64,000 nucleotides of DNA from Nematostella vectensis (lineage: Eukaryota; Cnidaria; Anthozoa; Actiniaria; Edwardsiidae), in the NCBI RefSeq assembly GCF_932526225.1, contig NC_064048.1, positions 3,899,937 through 3,963,936 on the forward strand, in the 5' to 3' direction. The notes beneath the pieces were generated by a model. It did no database searches. It had not been told where the DNA came from and saw only the letters and a list, made by a program, of their open reading frames with translations. The stretch's first letter is position 1. Each line of letters opens with the position of its first letter. Positions 1-9,523 of the stretch are shown here, piece after piece. A program made the position numbers and the translations under genes.

Positions 1-312
1 TCAGGCAAAGAAAAACCTTGTTTTTTTTTGGCAAAGCAGGTTCTACTTGTATAAAAACTAATTTAGAGAAATTGATACAACTTATCACATTTGGCCGGCT
101 AAGGCTGGTACAGGAGAAAATGGGTCAATAAAACTAAAACCTTTTGTTTCTCCCAAAGATAAAACAAGGCAAAAATAAATGGTGTAATCCGTTGTTAATT
201 AAATAATTATTAAAATGACAAAAGATTTCTTATTAGATTTCTTATAGTCCATGTAATCCATTGAAATAAATAACAGCCCGATACACTGACCGCTGCCACA
301 ATGAAATAGTGC

Positions 313-854
313 TTTAAACACGAGGTTCCGCTATAAAGGGAAAGCTCCTCCCACCCCCGGGCTCAAGAACAATCAGTTATCAATCAGCCGTCAATGAGTG
401 AACATGTCAGGGAAATTGCTCTGAGCGCTAAATTCAAATTTTATATTCTAAACCAAAATAAATATCATTCCTAGAGTTGTCCATCTAAAAATGTTTCTAT
501 CTATCGTAAAATAATGCTATACCAAGATGTGTGCGCTCTAAAATACGAGCATTTTCATCACAGCGCGAGAATAATTTATGCAGGTGCGCTAGATTATGGA
601 AAGCGCAAAATTCAAAATTTTGCACCGAAAACGTAAGTAAGAGCAGATAACTAATTTATCAATCTCTTATGACAACTGTCTTGTTACCTGTGCAAAAATA
701 ATTTCACTCCAGCCGACTTAGACTCAGAGATAAGCAATTTTACATAAGACTTTTAATTTGTGACAGCTAGCGTGGCAGTGTTCTGGTTATAATTGCAAAT
801 TTCAGCCCGGGGTTGGGAGGAGCTTTTACTTTTATAGCGGAACCTCGTGTTTAA
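313..854. mobile_element. MITE-like element with ~48-bp terminal inverted repeats
   Basis: The left arm (313–362, AACACGAGGTTCCGCTATAA onward) is the reverse complement of the right arm (805–854) with only a few mismatches. The interior has no coding frame. It is a non-autonomous DNA-transposon remnant of unassigned superfamily, lying downstream of the last in-window receptor exon, presumably intronic. Confidence 0.75.
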
Positions 855-1317
855 CTAAACATGGTTTTGTTGTGAATACAGCATTAGACCCCTTCTCCAC
901 GTATCCGTTTTTGTTTTAAAACGCAACCTTTTTGTTACGGATACGGGTATCGTCCACACGGAAACGCGAAAACGATGATCAAAAACGGAACAATTTGAAA
1001 CGATCTCTAGAGTGAAACAATTTGAAAACGATACCCTTTCGGAGCCGTGGGGACGGACGAAAACGGAACCTTTCGAAAACGATGGCGTGATGACTAAGGT
1101 GCAGTCCACTTGGCGCGCGAGTACGCATGGGCTGTACAGCTTGTTATCGTTTTTCTGTCGTTTTTGCGTTTTCGTCGGGACGGGTCGTATCAAAATGAAA
1201 ACGATTCGCGTGGACGCAGATGTTTTTGAAAACGAAACAAAAAGGTTGCGTTTTCAAACGAAAACGGATACGTCGAGACGGGGTCTAATGCTGTATTCAC
1301 AACAAAACCATGTTTAG
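855..1317. mobile_element. MITE flanked by TTAA on both sides
   Basis: Arms 855–930 and 1246–1317 are near-perfect inverted repeats beginning CTAAACATGGTTTTGTTGTG. TTAA stands immediately outside each end (851–854 and 1318–1321), which is the target duplication expected of piggyBac-type transposition. The termini do not have the usual piggyBac CCC start, so the superfamily is uncertain. It is inserted exactly at the right end of the 313–854 element. Confidence 0.75.
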
Positions 1318-1340
1318 TTAAACACGAGGTCAGCCATCTA

Positions 1341-1517
1341 ATGCCTGGAGAACACTAGTGACATAACGAGATGGGCGCGCGCACGCTTTTATTTTCGTAT
1401 GTTGAGCCCAACATAACGGTATGAACATAATGCGTATTTCTCTGACGTTATGTCGGTCTTCTGTCGAACCATTCACGCCTATGTCGTTTCGTTATGTCAC
1501 TAGTGTGCACCAGGCAT
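1341..1517. mobile_element. Short MITE beside a splice donor
   Basis: Inverted ends: ATGCCTGG, one mismatch region, then ACACTAGTGACATAACGA on the left, matched in reverse at 1480–1517. The right end sits about 8 bp inside the intron that begins at the 1525 exon donor (GTAAGT, 1524–1519 on the minus strand). No coding content. Confidence 0.65.
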
Positions 1518-1524
1518 AACTTAC

Positions 1525-2792
1525 CCCGCTGATGGGTCGACTACGATAGCGCGCGGCTCGTCTAGTCCAGAGGAGAACAGGGTCATGCGGTGAGCCCCGG
1601 TCAGCTCCGCAACTTCGATCATGTTCTGCTCTCCGTCCGTCCAATAAATCTTTCTTCCGGACCAGTCCACCGTGACGTCATCAGGGACTTTTACGTCACC
1701 TACTATCTCTTCAACAGATCCTGATAATCGCACAAGCACAGTCAGACAGGCGTCATACAGAGCTGAACAGTAAAACCCACAGAATCCTACGTTTTTGTGA
1801 CCTTTGTACCAGATCCTGATAATCGTACAAGCACAGTCAGACAGGCTTCAGACAGCCCCAAACAGTAAAACTCACAGAATCCTACGTTTTTATGCCCTTT
1901 GTACCAGATCCTGATAATCGTACAAGCACAGTCAGACAGGCGTCAGACAGTCCGAAGTAAAACTCACAGAATCTTACGTTTGATGCCCCTTGTTCATAGC
2001 CGAGGGGTATATAATTTCGTCTGCGGTCAATCCATTCTGAACCGTAAATGCTCTTTTATGTGAGCAGCTTCCAATAACGGTATTTTACATTACCGGAATA
2101 TCGTGTCTAAAGTTAGGGCAATACATTGGGTCCCCCAATAAGTCAACTCGGATAACACGAGCTCCCTGCTAACACAAACTGCCCTTCGAGTTCCCTAGAG
2201 ACTAATTTTATGTCATTTAAACTCCCCGCTAACTCGATCTGGCTTTAGGAGGACCCCTAAATACTAATTCTTTCTTATTTCTACTCTGCCTACACGAACT
2301 TTCTGCTAAATCGAACCGGCAAAGTTCCCTAGAGATTTCTACTCGGATAACACGAAACCCCCACTAACGATTAAGTACGCAGCTGCTTTGTCTCCTATTA
2401 TCTTTGTTCTACAAAGGAGTTCTTTTGTCTCTATTCTTCTCGTTCTTTGTGTCGAGGTGCGGATATTGTTCATTTGCCCAATCAAATTGTAGCTCGTAGG
2501 AACTGCGTACTGACCCCCACTAACTTTAACATTCATTTCTGTTTCTCTTGAATGTTAGAATGAACGGGATCCACCCGTTTTTCTATCAGCACAAATTTAC
2601 CTGATCCGTCCAGCCTAGCGCGGTTAATCTTCTCAGCCTTTGCGTCTGTCCAGAAAATCAAGTTGGACTTGTAGTCGTAATCCAATCCGACCACACCCTT
2701 GCGTCCGGAGACGATAGCTTGGGATATTCCCCCGGATACAGTGACATTGCGGATGGAGAACTGGGACGAGTATACCAACGAGGGAAGGGTGC
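1525..2792 (-). CDS. First YWTD (LDL-B) beta-propeller blades, two exons
   Basis: Exon 2601–2792 encodes [17 protein letters not shown], then a degenerate YWTD (LIFWTD) and ends at RARLDGS, using the TCAG|GTAAAT donor that keeps phase 1. Exon 1525–1720 resumes [20 protein letters not shown], then KIYWTD and EPRAIVVDP. Joined, these read as continuous propeller strands, which fixes the donor choice; the open frame past 2601 is intron read-through. The propeller is the pH-dependent ligand-release module in LDLR and a signalling surface in LRPs. Confidence 0.88.
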
Positions 2793-5700
2793 CTGAACAA
2801 TGAAAAGAGATGGAAATATAGGCTGTCTAACACAATATGCGATTGTCCACCAATTACTGTAAGCAATAAAACGTAATCTACCCACACTTCTCCGTCAAAT
2901 CTGTGTCCTGCTTTCACATGTGCTTATGCTTACGCTATGCTTATGTCGCATGAAAACCATTCCTTACCGTTTGCCCTGCACGTCTTGTCATCTTCGTCAA
3001 ATCTGTGTCCTGTTTTTACGTGCTTATGCTTACGCTGTGCTTATGTCGCGTAAAAATCATCCCTTTCCGTTTCCCCTCCACGTCCTGCCATCTCCGTCAA
3101 ATCTGTGTCCTGTTTTCACGTGGTTATGCTTACGCTATGCTTATGTCGCATGAAAACCATTCTTTACCGTTTGCCCTGCACGTCTTGCCTTCTCCGTTAA
3201 ATCTGTGTCCTGTTTTCAAATGTGCTTATACTTACGCTATGCTTAGGTTGCGTGAAAACTAGCCCTTGCCGTTTGCCCTGCACGTCTTGCCATCCCCGTC
3301 AAGTCTGCGCAACATTCTCAGAAGTGCTTAAATTTATCGTTTTTCTTATGTCGCATGAAAACCATTCCTTACCGTTTGCCCTGCACGTCTTGCCATCCCC
3401 GTCAAGTCTGCGCAACATTCTCAGAAGTGCTTAACTTTATCGTTTTTCTTATGTCGCATGAAAACCATCCCTTACCGTTTGCCCTGCACGTCCTGCCATC
3501 TCCGTCAATTCGGTAGCCTGGCAGACAGCTGCACTTGAAGCTTCCCTTCAGGTTTTCACACACCTGACTGCATGTACCGTACTCTGCGCACTCGTCGATA
3601 TCTAGAAGCATAGCAAGCATTAAAGCCGCATTGTCACCAGTTTACTTCCGGAGGTCCGTAGGAAACCTCAACAGTCAAAAAACAAAAGAATCTGATAGAA
3701 TCCGCGCTATAAAACGGGCCATCCGCTCTAAATTTTTAGTCAAATCCTCGAAGAAAAGACACACTGCTTTTAAAATTTTTAAATATTTTCCGCAGTTTCC
3801 GTTAAAAATCACCAGAGATTGTTACGTAATCGACCGGAAGTAAACTGGTGACAATGAGGCTTTAAACAAGGCCAATCACGCCGCCATTTTATGCTCCGGC
3901 TCAATGGCGAGTCACACAAAGCATCCATTTCCATCGGCTAATTCAACCGAGTAATCGGGAGATATTTTCAATCATTCGTAGAGTGTAAATTTCACGCGAG
4001 TAAATCAATTGAAAATTAATTACGTGAGTCCTTGTGCAAGCTAGAAGAATGCAGAAGAAGCTAGAAGAATCAATTAAGTGACGTAGATCACTTGCTAAAA
4101 TATTTTTGGTTTCGGTTTTTGTTATACGGAAAAATGGCAATAAAATATGGTTATTTCAAGATTTTCTTGCATAAACTGTTCTAAAAAAAAATTTAAAAAT
4201 TTAAAAAAAAAACAGGATCAAAGGTATGGCCGAGTAGGACTCTTTAGGACTTTGGACTCACCGACACACAGGCGTGCGCCCTGCAATTTGTATCCTGAGA
4301 AGCAGCTACAGTTGTACCCCAAGGTGAGGTCGTTGCATTTCTGGCTGCAGTGACCATTGTGATCCTTACACTCATCTATGTCTGGAAAACAGGAGGAAAT
4401 AAGATGAAATCATGAAACTGTGGCGGACATGACCCAGGGGCGTATCTAGAGAAAACGCAGGGCGGGGTCCGGACCCTCTATGTACACAAGCCTGGTACCA
4501 TTCATCATCAAAACGAGGGAGTTAGTGAATACTGGTCTATTCTAATGGAAGCAGAAGATTTGGCGTATGTAACAGGGAGTAATTGTATTTTCCCTATGGA
4601 ATATTATTGGGAACGTGCGCTAAGAGAACATGGGACCTTTTGGGTGGCAAGTTTAAGCCAAAATAAACAGAGAAATTACTGCACCCGTCACACCAGAGAA
4701 AGACAAAAATAATATAATTTAAATGAAAATAAACCCTTTCTAAAAAAAACTTTCTTGCTTCGTTTGTAACGGCTAAATAGGTTGTTTTTTTTTGTTACTG
4801 TTATTTTGCCGCTTAAAGCCGCATTGTCACCAGTTTACTTCCGGTCGATTACGTAACAATCTCTTTTCTTCGGAAAACGCGAAAAATATTTCAAAATATT
4901 GAAAGCTGTGTGTTTATTGGAAGTTTCTTTGAGTATGTGATTGATAATTTAGAGCGGATGGCCTATTTAATATCTCGGATTTTAAAAGATTCTTTTGTCT
5001 TTTAACGGTTGAGGTTTCCGTCGGACCTCCGGAAGTAAACTGGTGACAATGCGGCTTTAAAGCCTGATCGCGCGCCACCGATAAAGTCACGTTATATCTG
5101 AGCGCTTGTCCTCTATTCCCTTTTGACTTACTGCATCTCAAGGGCTCGTCCTCCCCATCCTGACAGTCCCTCGTTCCATCGCAAACCTTTGACTCTGGAA
5201 TGCACCGGCCGGTACTCTGACATTTGAACTCACCAGGCATGCAAGGTGGTGGTGTGACTAAAAGAGACACAGCAAAAAATGTGAGATATAGAGTGAGAAA
5301 AATCAATTAAAAAGATATACCAGGGTCGTAGCCAGGAGCCCCCTCCCCCCTTTTAGCAGCCAAAAATACAGTAAATGTATGAGACATTATCTAAAATACA
5401 GGAGAAAATGCCTTTAAAGGGCCTTTCAGGCCCCCTCCTGTTAAAAATCCTGGCTACGCCGCTGTATACCCAAGGCACACGAACTAGCCTTACAGCACAA
5501 CACAAGGACACCTTGACAGTTTTGTGAAGGAAGCTCGAAATGCGAAAAAAAAAACGTGCTATCTGATTGACATCAGCTAGACTAGCCAACCAGCGAGACA
5601 ACGAAACGTCTCCAGTGCTCTTCAGATTATGACGGAACCCAGTAAATCCAGCGAATGGAAAGAATACATCTTGCACGCAAATTAACCATACAGCACACTG

Positions 5701-8700
5701 TAAGCAAGAGTGTGGCTTAAAATGCAGATAATATGACTGTTGGGCGAAAGAATGCAAATATAAGTGGGTATACATCTGAGCTCAATCAGCAGGCAAGTAG
5801 GATAAAAATTTATTAGGATAAAAATTATTAGGATTATTTATTAGGCTAAAGATTTATTATCGTGACAGGGCCGTAGCAGGGGGTGGGCACTGGGGTTACC
5901 CCCCCCCCCCCTAATATTTTCAAAAATTATAAGGAAATGACCAGTAGGGGCGTGGCTGTGCCCCCATTGTTTTCTTAATGTTTCTGTATTGTGCCCCCAG
6001 AATAATTCAATGCCTGGTATGGCTATGCGTGCAAAGAAGTACATACCACATGCTTTTTCATCTGAGCTGTCTCGGCAGTTGCTGGTGCCGTCACATCTCT
6101 GAGAGCTTGTAATGCACTGTCCATTCGCACAGGTGAACTCAGAACTTGCGCAATTTGATTTTCCTGTCAAAACAGCTTATTTAATACTAACAAAAAAAAG
6201 TGAAGTATTTATTTAGAAAACTTAGGTTAGTGAGGATGTTTGATATATGGATGTTACACAGTAAAATATTCTACAGTTGTTGCACCCCTAACCTTCTTTC
6301 GAAAAATAAAACTGCCTGTCTACATTGGAGACCAGTGACAAGACACACTAACTCACATTTGTTACATGTAGAGTTACATGCAATGTGCATTTGATTATGT
6401 CTCATGCTGTTAAAGTGAGCCATACAAAATATTTTACTTGTTTCATTTTCTCTCACGCTAACCACTCAAGAGACCGCAACTATTGTTGCATTTTTTTTTC
6501 AAAACTTACGACATCCTTTCTCGTCCGAGCCATCTGAGCAGTCTTTCTCCCCATCACACCTCCAGTGACCCAGCACACACTCCCCATTCCTGCACTTGAA
6601 CATGCCAACTGAGCACCGCCTTGGGGACACTGATGCCGTTGGACAGCCACTTTCGTCTGAGCTGTCTGGGCAGTCATTGTCTCCGTCACACTTCCATTGG
6701 CTGGGGATGCATTTTCTCCTTGAGGTACGGCATGTAAACTCTGTGATTTTGCACGACTTAGAGGCTGTGGGGACAAAATCATATGAGCAACAGATGGTTA
6801 AAGCACCATTGTCACCAGAAGTCCAGAGGGCCGATGGAAACCTCAACCGCAAAGAGAGAAAAGAATCTATCGGAATTCGCGCTATTAAACAGGCCATTAT
6901 CAGTCATAACCCTCAAAGAAACTTCCAATAGAAACACTGCTTTTAAAATTTTCAAATATTTTTTTGCGTTTTCCGGTAAAATTCATCGAAGATTGTTATG
7001 AAATCGACTGGAAGTAAACTGATGACAAAGCGGCTTTAAGGGGGCAGTTCACACCCTCCCTACAGTGATTTTCCTACATATTTTACGCAGCCATATCATA
7101 TAATGTGCTCTTGTGATTCGTGGTCACAGCTTTAAAGAGGAGAATAACACCAGATGTCTCGTTTTGTATATATCTTCATTTCTCAGTTGAATTCCGATAA
7201 CTTACTGCTATTCTGACTCACCACAAAGAGACTCCTTCTCATCACTGCCATCATTACAGTCATTATCTCCATCACAAGTCCAGCTGTTTGATATACAATC
7301 ACCATTGGAGCATGTGAACTGGTTGGAAGCGCAGGTCCGTTGAACTGAAAAACACAGAACAACCAAAGATCAGATTGTTATTGGCCAAAAGTGGGCACAA
7401 AGTCTTAAAAATTCTCAGTCAAACTTCGATATATAGGCATTTTTAGCAAAAAAAAATTTGAGAGGCAGCCTTCTCAAAAAGATTTTTAGGAGCAGGCTAT
7501 TGTGAGTTCTGAGGCGGTTTGGTTGCCAAACACGCCCACTGTCAAACATCCAGGAGGAGGCTGCTCGTTGAGTCGACAGATGGCCAGTTGTGAGAGGTAG
7601 TTCAACTGTTTTCTGTAATAAGAAACACATTTATTGTTTACATGTACCTGATTTGCAGACACCATTCCTATCCTCATCTGAGTTGTCCCCGCAGTCATCT
7701 TGGTTATCACACGTCCAAGATCTTGATATACATTTGCGATTTGAGCACATAAACTCATCAGCTCCACAAGTCACATTGCCTATATAGAAAGGAGATAATA
7801 CACCTGTCAGAGATATATGGTAGACAGTATGTATGTAATAGGTCAATTGATCTTATAGAAGGGGCGGTGGTGCAGAGGACTTGTACAAGGGATAATGTAT
7901 TAATGGATGGGTGGTACAAAAGGGCTGTACACAGGAAAACGTGATAAGGGAGTGGGTGGTACAAGGAATAACGTGATAAGGGAGGGGGTGGTACAAGGGA
8001 TAACGTGATAAGGGAGGGGGTGGTACAAGGGATAACGTGATAAGGGAGAGGGTGGTACAAGGGATAACGTGATAAGGGAGAGGGTGGTACAAGGGATAAC
8101 GTGATAAGGGAGGGGGTGGTACAAGGGATAACGTGGTAAGGGAGTCCTGGTACAAGAAATAACGTGATAAGGGAGGGGTGTTACAAGAAATAACGTAAAT
8201 AAGGGAGTGGTGGTACAAGGGATAACGTGATAAGGGAGGGCAGGTACAAGGGATAACGTGATAAGGGAGTGGTGGTACAAGGGATAACGTGATAAGGGAG
8301 GGGGTGGTACAAGGGATAACGTGATAAGGGAAGGGTGGTACAAGGGATAACGTGGTAAGGGAGGGGGTGGTACAAGGGATAACGTGATAAGGGAGGGGTG
8401 GTACAATGAATAACATGATAAGAGATATGCGGTACAGAGGAGCTGTACAAGGGATAACATAATAAGGGAGGGGTGGTAAGGTAAGAAAGGGACAGAACAG
8501 ATCTTGTTTTACCCTCAAAAATAGGAGCTAAAATGTGTGGGAATATTGACTTTCCCAATAATATCAAGTAGAACTAAAAAAATATTTTCTTATTATTTAG
8601 GGATTTCTGGGACGTAGCAGGCCGCGAAATATTAGAGGGCACATTACAGAAACATAAAGATAATATTGGGGGGCACAGCCACACCCCTACTGGTCATTTC

Positions 8701-9523
8701 CTTATAATTTTTTTAAACAAGGGGTAGCACATACCCCATTGCCCCCCCCCCCCCCTGCTACGGCCCTGGATTTATAGAAAAAATGAGATTAAAAAAGTAA
8801 TACTTCAATTTTTTTTATTAAATATCTTGAAATGTATCATGTTTTTGCAAAAACGACACTTGTTCAGGTACTATTTTGAGCCTTGCCTTTGGCAACTTAC
8901 CGCAATTGCTCTCATCTGATCGGTATCCATCTCTACAATCATCCTCCCCATCACATTTCCAGGTTGCCTGGATGCATTTCCCATTTCTACAAGTAAACTG
9001 GTCTTGCAGGCAGGTCTTGGGCGCTGACATTAAAGAGAAAAAATTAGGTTATGGATCAGAGTAGCTTTCCTTCATATGCATTGTTTCCATTTAAACAATA
9101 TAATTTATTTGATGTCTTTCAACTGTGTTTCCATGGGTTAATCATCTTTTCAGTCTCCCCACCAATGCCAAAAAAGAATCAAATTTCCTTAGAGGGTTGA
9201 AGTTGACAGATAATGCATATATTTAAAAATGGTCTAAATTTATTTCACAACTAGAAAACAAAATGCAATATTCATAGCAAAAAACATGTGTTGGACTCCT
9301 GTGTTGGATTCTTCATCAATCCATTATGAGAGCACCCCTATGGTACCACTAAAATCAACCTGTGAGGGTACCCCTTAGATTGACATGGACATACCACAGC
9401 CTTGCTCATCAGATCCATCACTACAATCGTCCTCTCCATCACATCTCCATCGTAGGACTATACACTTCTGGTCGGAGACACACTCAAACTGGCCATGGGA
9501 ACAGTGGAACCCGCTACTTGCAG
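1525..9523 (-). CDS. LDL-receptor superfamily gene (VLDLR/LRP4-like), N-terminal half; continues off the left edge
   Basis: Cell-surface endocytic or signalling receptor by family. Exons in coding order, each with GT–AG junctions and matching phases: 9395–9523, 8901–9023, 7648–7779, 7222–7344, 6510–6764, 6047–6163, 5132–5257, 4262–4381, 3476–3601, 2601–2792, 1525–1720. They encode eight LDL-A repeats, two EGF-CA modules and the first blades of a YWTD beta-propeller, with nearly every intron in phase 1, as in LDLR-family genes. Eight LDL-A plus two EGF plus propeller is the order known for VLDLR and also for LRP4. The propeller wording ([20 protein letters not shown]) slightly favours LRP4 to my eye. 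The signal-peptide exon was not found upstream, and the rest of the propeller(s), membrane span and tail lie outside the window. Confidence 0.88.
1716..1990 (-). repeat. Tandem repeat carrying a splice acceptor (~3 copies, ~95 bp)
   Basis: Copies of a unit containing AGATCCTGATAATCGTACAA start near 1716, 1811 and 1912. On the minus strand the first copy is the acceptor and first bases of the 1525–1720 exon (TTATCAG|GATC), so the array is a duplication of that exon's 5' edge into the intron. Confidence 0.8.
2900..3480 (-). repeat. Tandem repeat derived from the EGF exon end and its donor (~6 copies, ~102 bp)
   Basis: The block CCGTTTGCCCTGCACGTC, followed by TGCCATCTCCGTCAA-like sequence, recurs at about 2960, 3062, 3163, 3265, 3368 and 3476. 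The last is the genuine 3' end of the EGF exon (3476–3601). Most copies retain a TTACC-type donor remnant. Confidence 0.85.
3476..4381 (-). CDS. Two calcium-binding EGF-like exons
   Basis: Exon 4262–4381 reads [18 protein letters not shown] onward, and exon 3476–3601 reads [18 protein letters not shown] onward. Each has the DIDEC calcium-binding start, six cysteines and a phase 1–1 exon, matching the EGF-A/EGF-B pair between ligand-binding repeats and propeller in LDLR-family receptors. The 4262–4381 exon has no long open frame around it but has clean splice sites (TTTTCCAG acceptor, GTGAGT donor). The end of the second exon, including its donor, recurs as a degenerate tandem array at 2900–3476. 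Confidence 0.9.
3621..3865. mobile_element. MITE family A, copy 1 (TTAAAGCCGCATTGTCACC ends)
   Basis: About 245 bp with inverted ends TTAAAGCCGCATTGTCACC and matching right arm. Related copies lie at 4813–5060, 6797–7039 and 23657–23912. It is intronic in the receptor gene, 20 bp upstream (in the gene's direction) of the EGF-B exon acceptor. An open frame inside is not coding. Confidence 0.8.
3870..4135. repeat. Dispersed repeat with GCCGCCATTTT … CATTTCCATCGGC core
   Basis: The segment pairing a GCCGCCATTTTATG-like motif with CATCCATTTCCATCGGC recurs at about 49058–49160 in the same sense and at about 44600–44700 in the opposite sense. Probably a decayed transposon family; I see no coding frame. 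Confidence 0.5.
4813..5060. mobile_element. MITE family A, copy 2
   Basis: Both ends carry the family terminus (TTAAAGCCGCATTGTCACC and its complement); the interior is the reverse of copy 1. It lies between the EGF-A exon and the eighth LDL-A exon. Confidence 0.8.
5132..9523 (-). CDS. Eight LDL receptor class A (ligand-binding) repeats in seven exons
   Basis: Each repeat is about 40 residues with six cysteines and the acidic calcium box. Examples of the boxes are [16 protein letters not shown] (9395–9523), [13 protein letters not shown] (7648–7779), [16 protein letters not shown] and [16 protein letters not shown] (both in 6510–6764), [16 protein letters not shown] (6047–6163) and [17 protein letters not shown] (5132–5257). 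One exon (6510–6764, 255 bp) carries two repeats, all others one. The second repeat (8901–9023) has a two-residue insertion before SDES. In this family such repeats bind ligands through calcium-organised acidic patches outside the cell. Confidence 0.93.
5315..5462. mobile_element. Short MITE with GTAGCCAGGAG…CCTGGCTAC ends
   Basis: GTCGTAGCCAGGAGCCCCCT at the left is matched by the complement of TCCTGGCTACGCCGC at the right, with CCCCCT tracts just inside. Intronic and non-coding. Confidence 0.55.
5867..6003. mobile_element. C-run MITE family B, copy 1 (GCCGTAGCAGGGG)
   Basis: Starts GGGCCGTAGCAGGGGGTGGG, has a poly-C tract, then AAATGACCAGTAGGGGCGTG and TTTCTGTATTGTGCCCCC. The same order occurs at 45087–45252, inverted at 8616–8769, and partly at 37138–37272. 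Non-autonomous element, intronic here. Confidence 0.7.
6797..7039. mobile_element. MITE family A, copy 3 (degraded)
   Basis: Ends GTTAAAGCACCATTGTCACC and CAAAGCGGCTTTAA diverge from the family consensus but the interior matches copies 1 and 2. Intronic between the fourth LDL-A exon and the double-repeat exon. Confidence 0.7.
7862..8482. repeat. 31-bp minisatellite, ~20 copies, intronic
   Basis: The unit reads GGTGGTACAAGGGATAACGT followed by GATAAGGGAGG, head to tail, with scattered substitutions. It creates long open frames of repeats such as [12 protein letters not shown] on the minus strand, which are artefacts. It lies between the 7648–7779 and 8901–9023 exons. Confidence 0.95.
8616..8769. 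mobile_element. C-run MITE family B, copy 2 (inverted)
   Basis: Reverse orientation of the 5867–6003 element: GGGGCACAGCCACACCCCTA, TGGTCATTTCCTTATAAT, poly-C, then CTGCTACGGCCCTGG. Non-coding. Confidence 0.7.

Noticed and set aside
2339..2536. Minus-strand frame next to the propeller exon as an extension of it
   Set aside because: The donor at 2601 joins in phase to the next exon and yields continuous propeller sequence, so downstream sequence is intron.
3631..3843. Small Lys/Arg-rich frame
   Set aside because: Lies entirely inside MITE family A; the related copies do not preserve it.
7862..8482. Regular 31-bp repeats resembling a CRISPR array
   Set aside because: Units are directly contiguous without unique spacers, and the setting is a eukaryotic intron. 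It is a minisatellite. The same applies to 45430–46205, 47155–47860 and 55529–55710.
7853..8567. Open frames of 128–221 codons on the minus strand
   Set aside because: Translation of the 31-bp minisatellite; there is no start context or domain.
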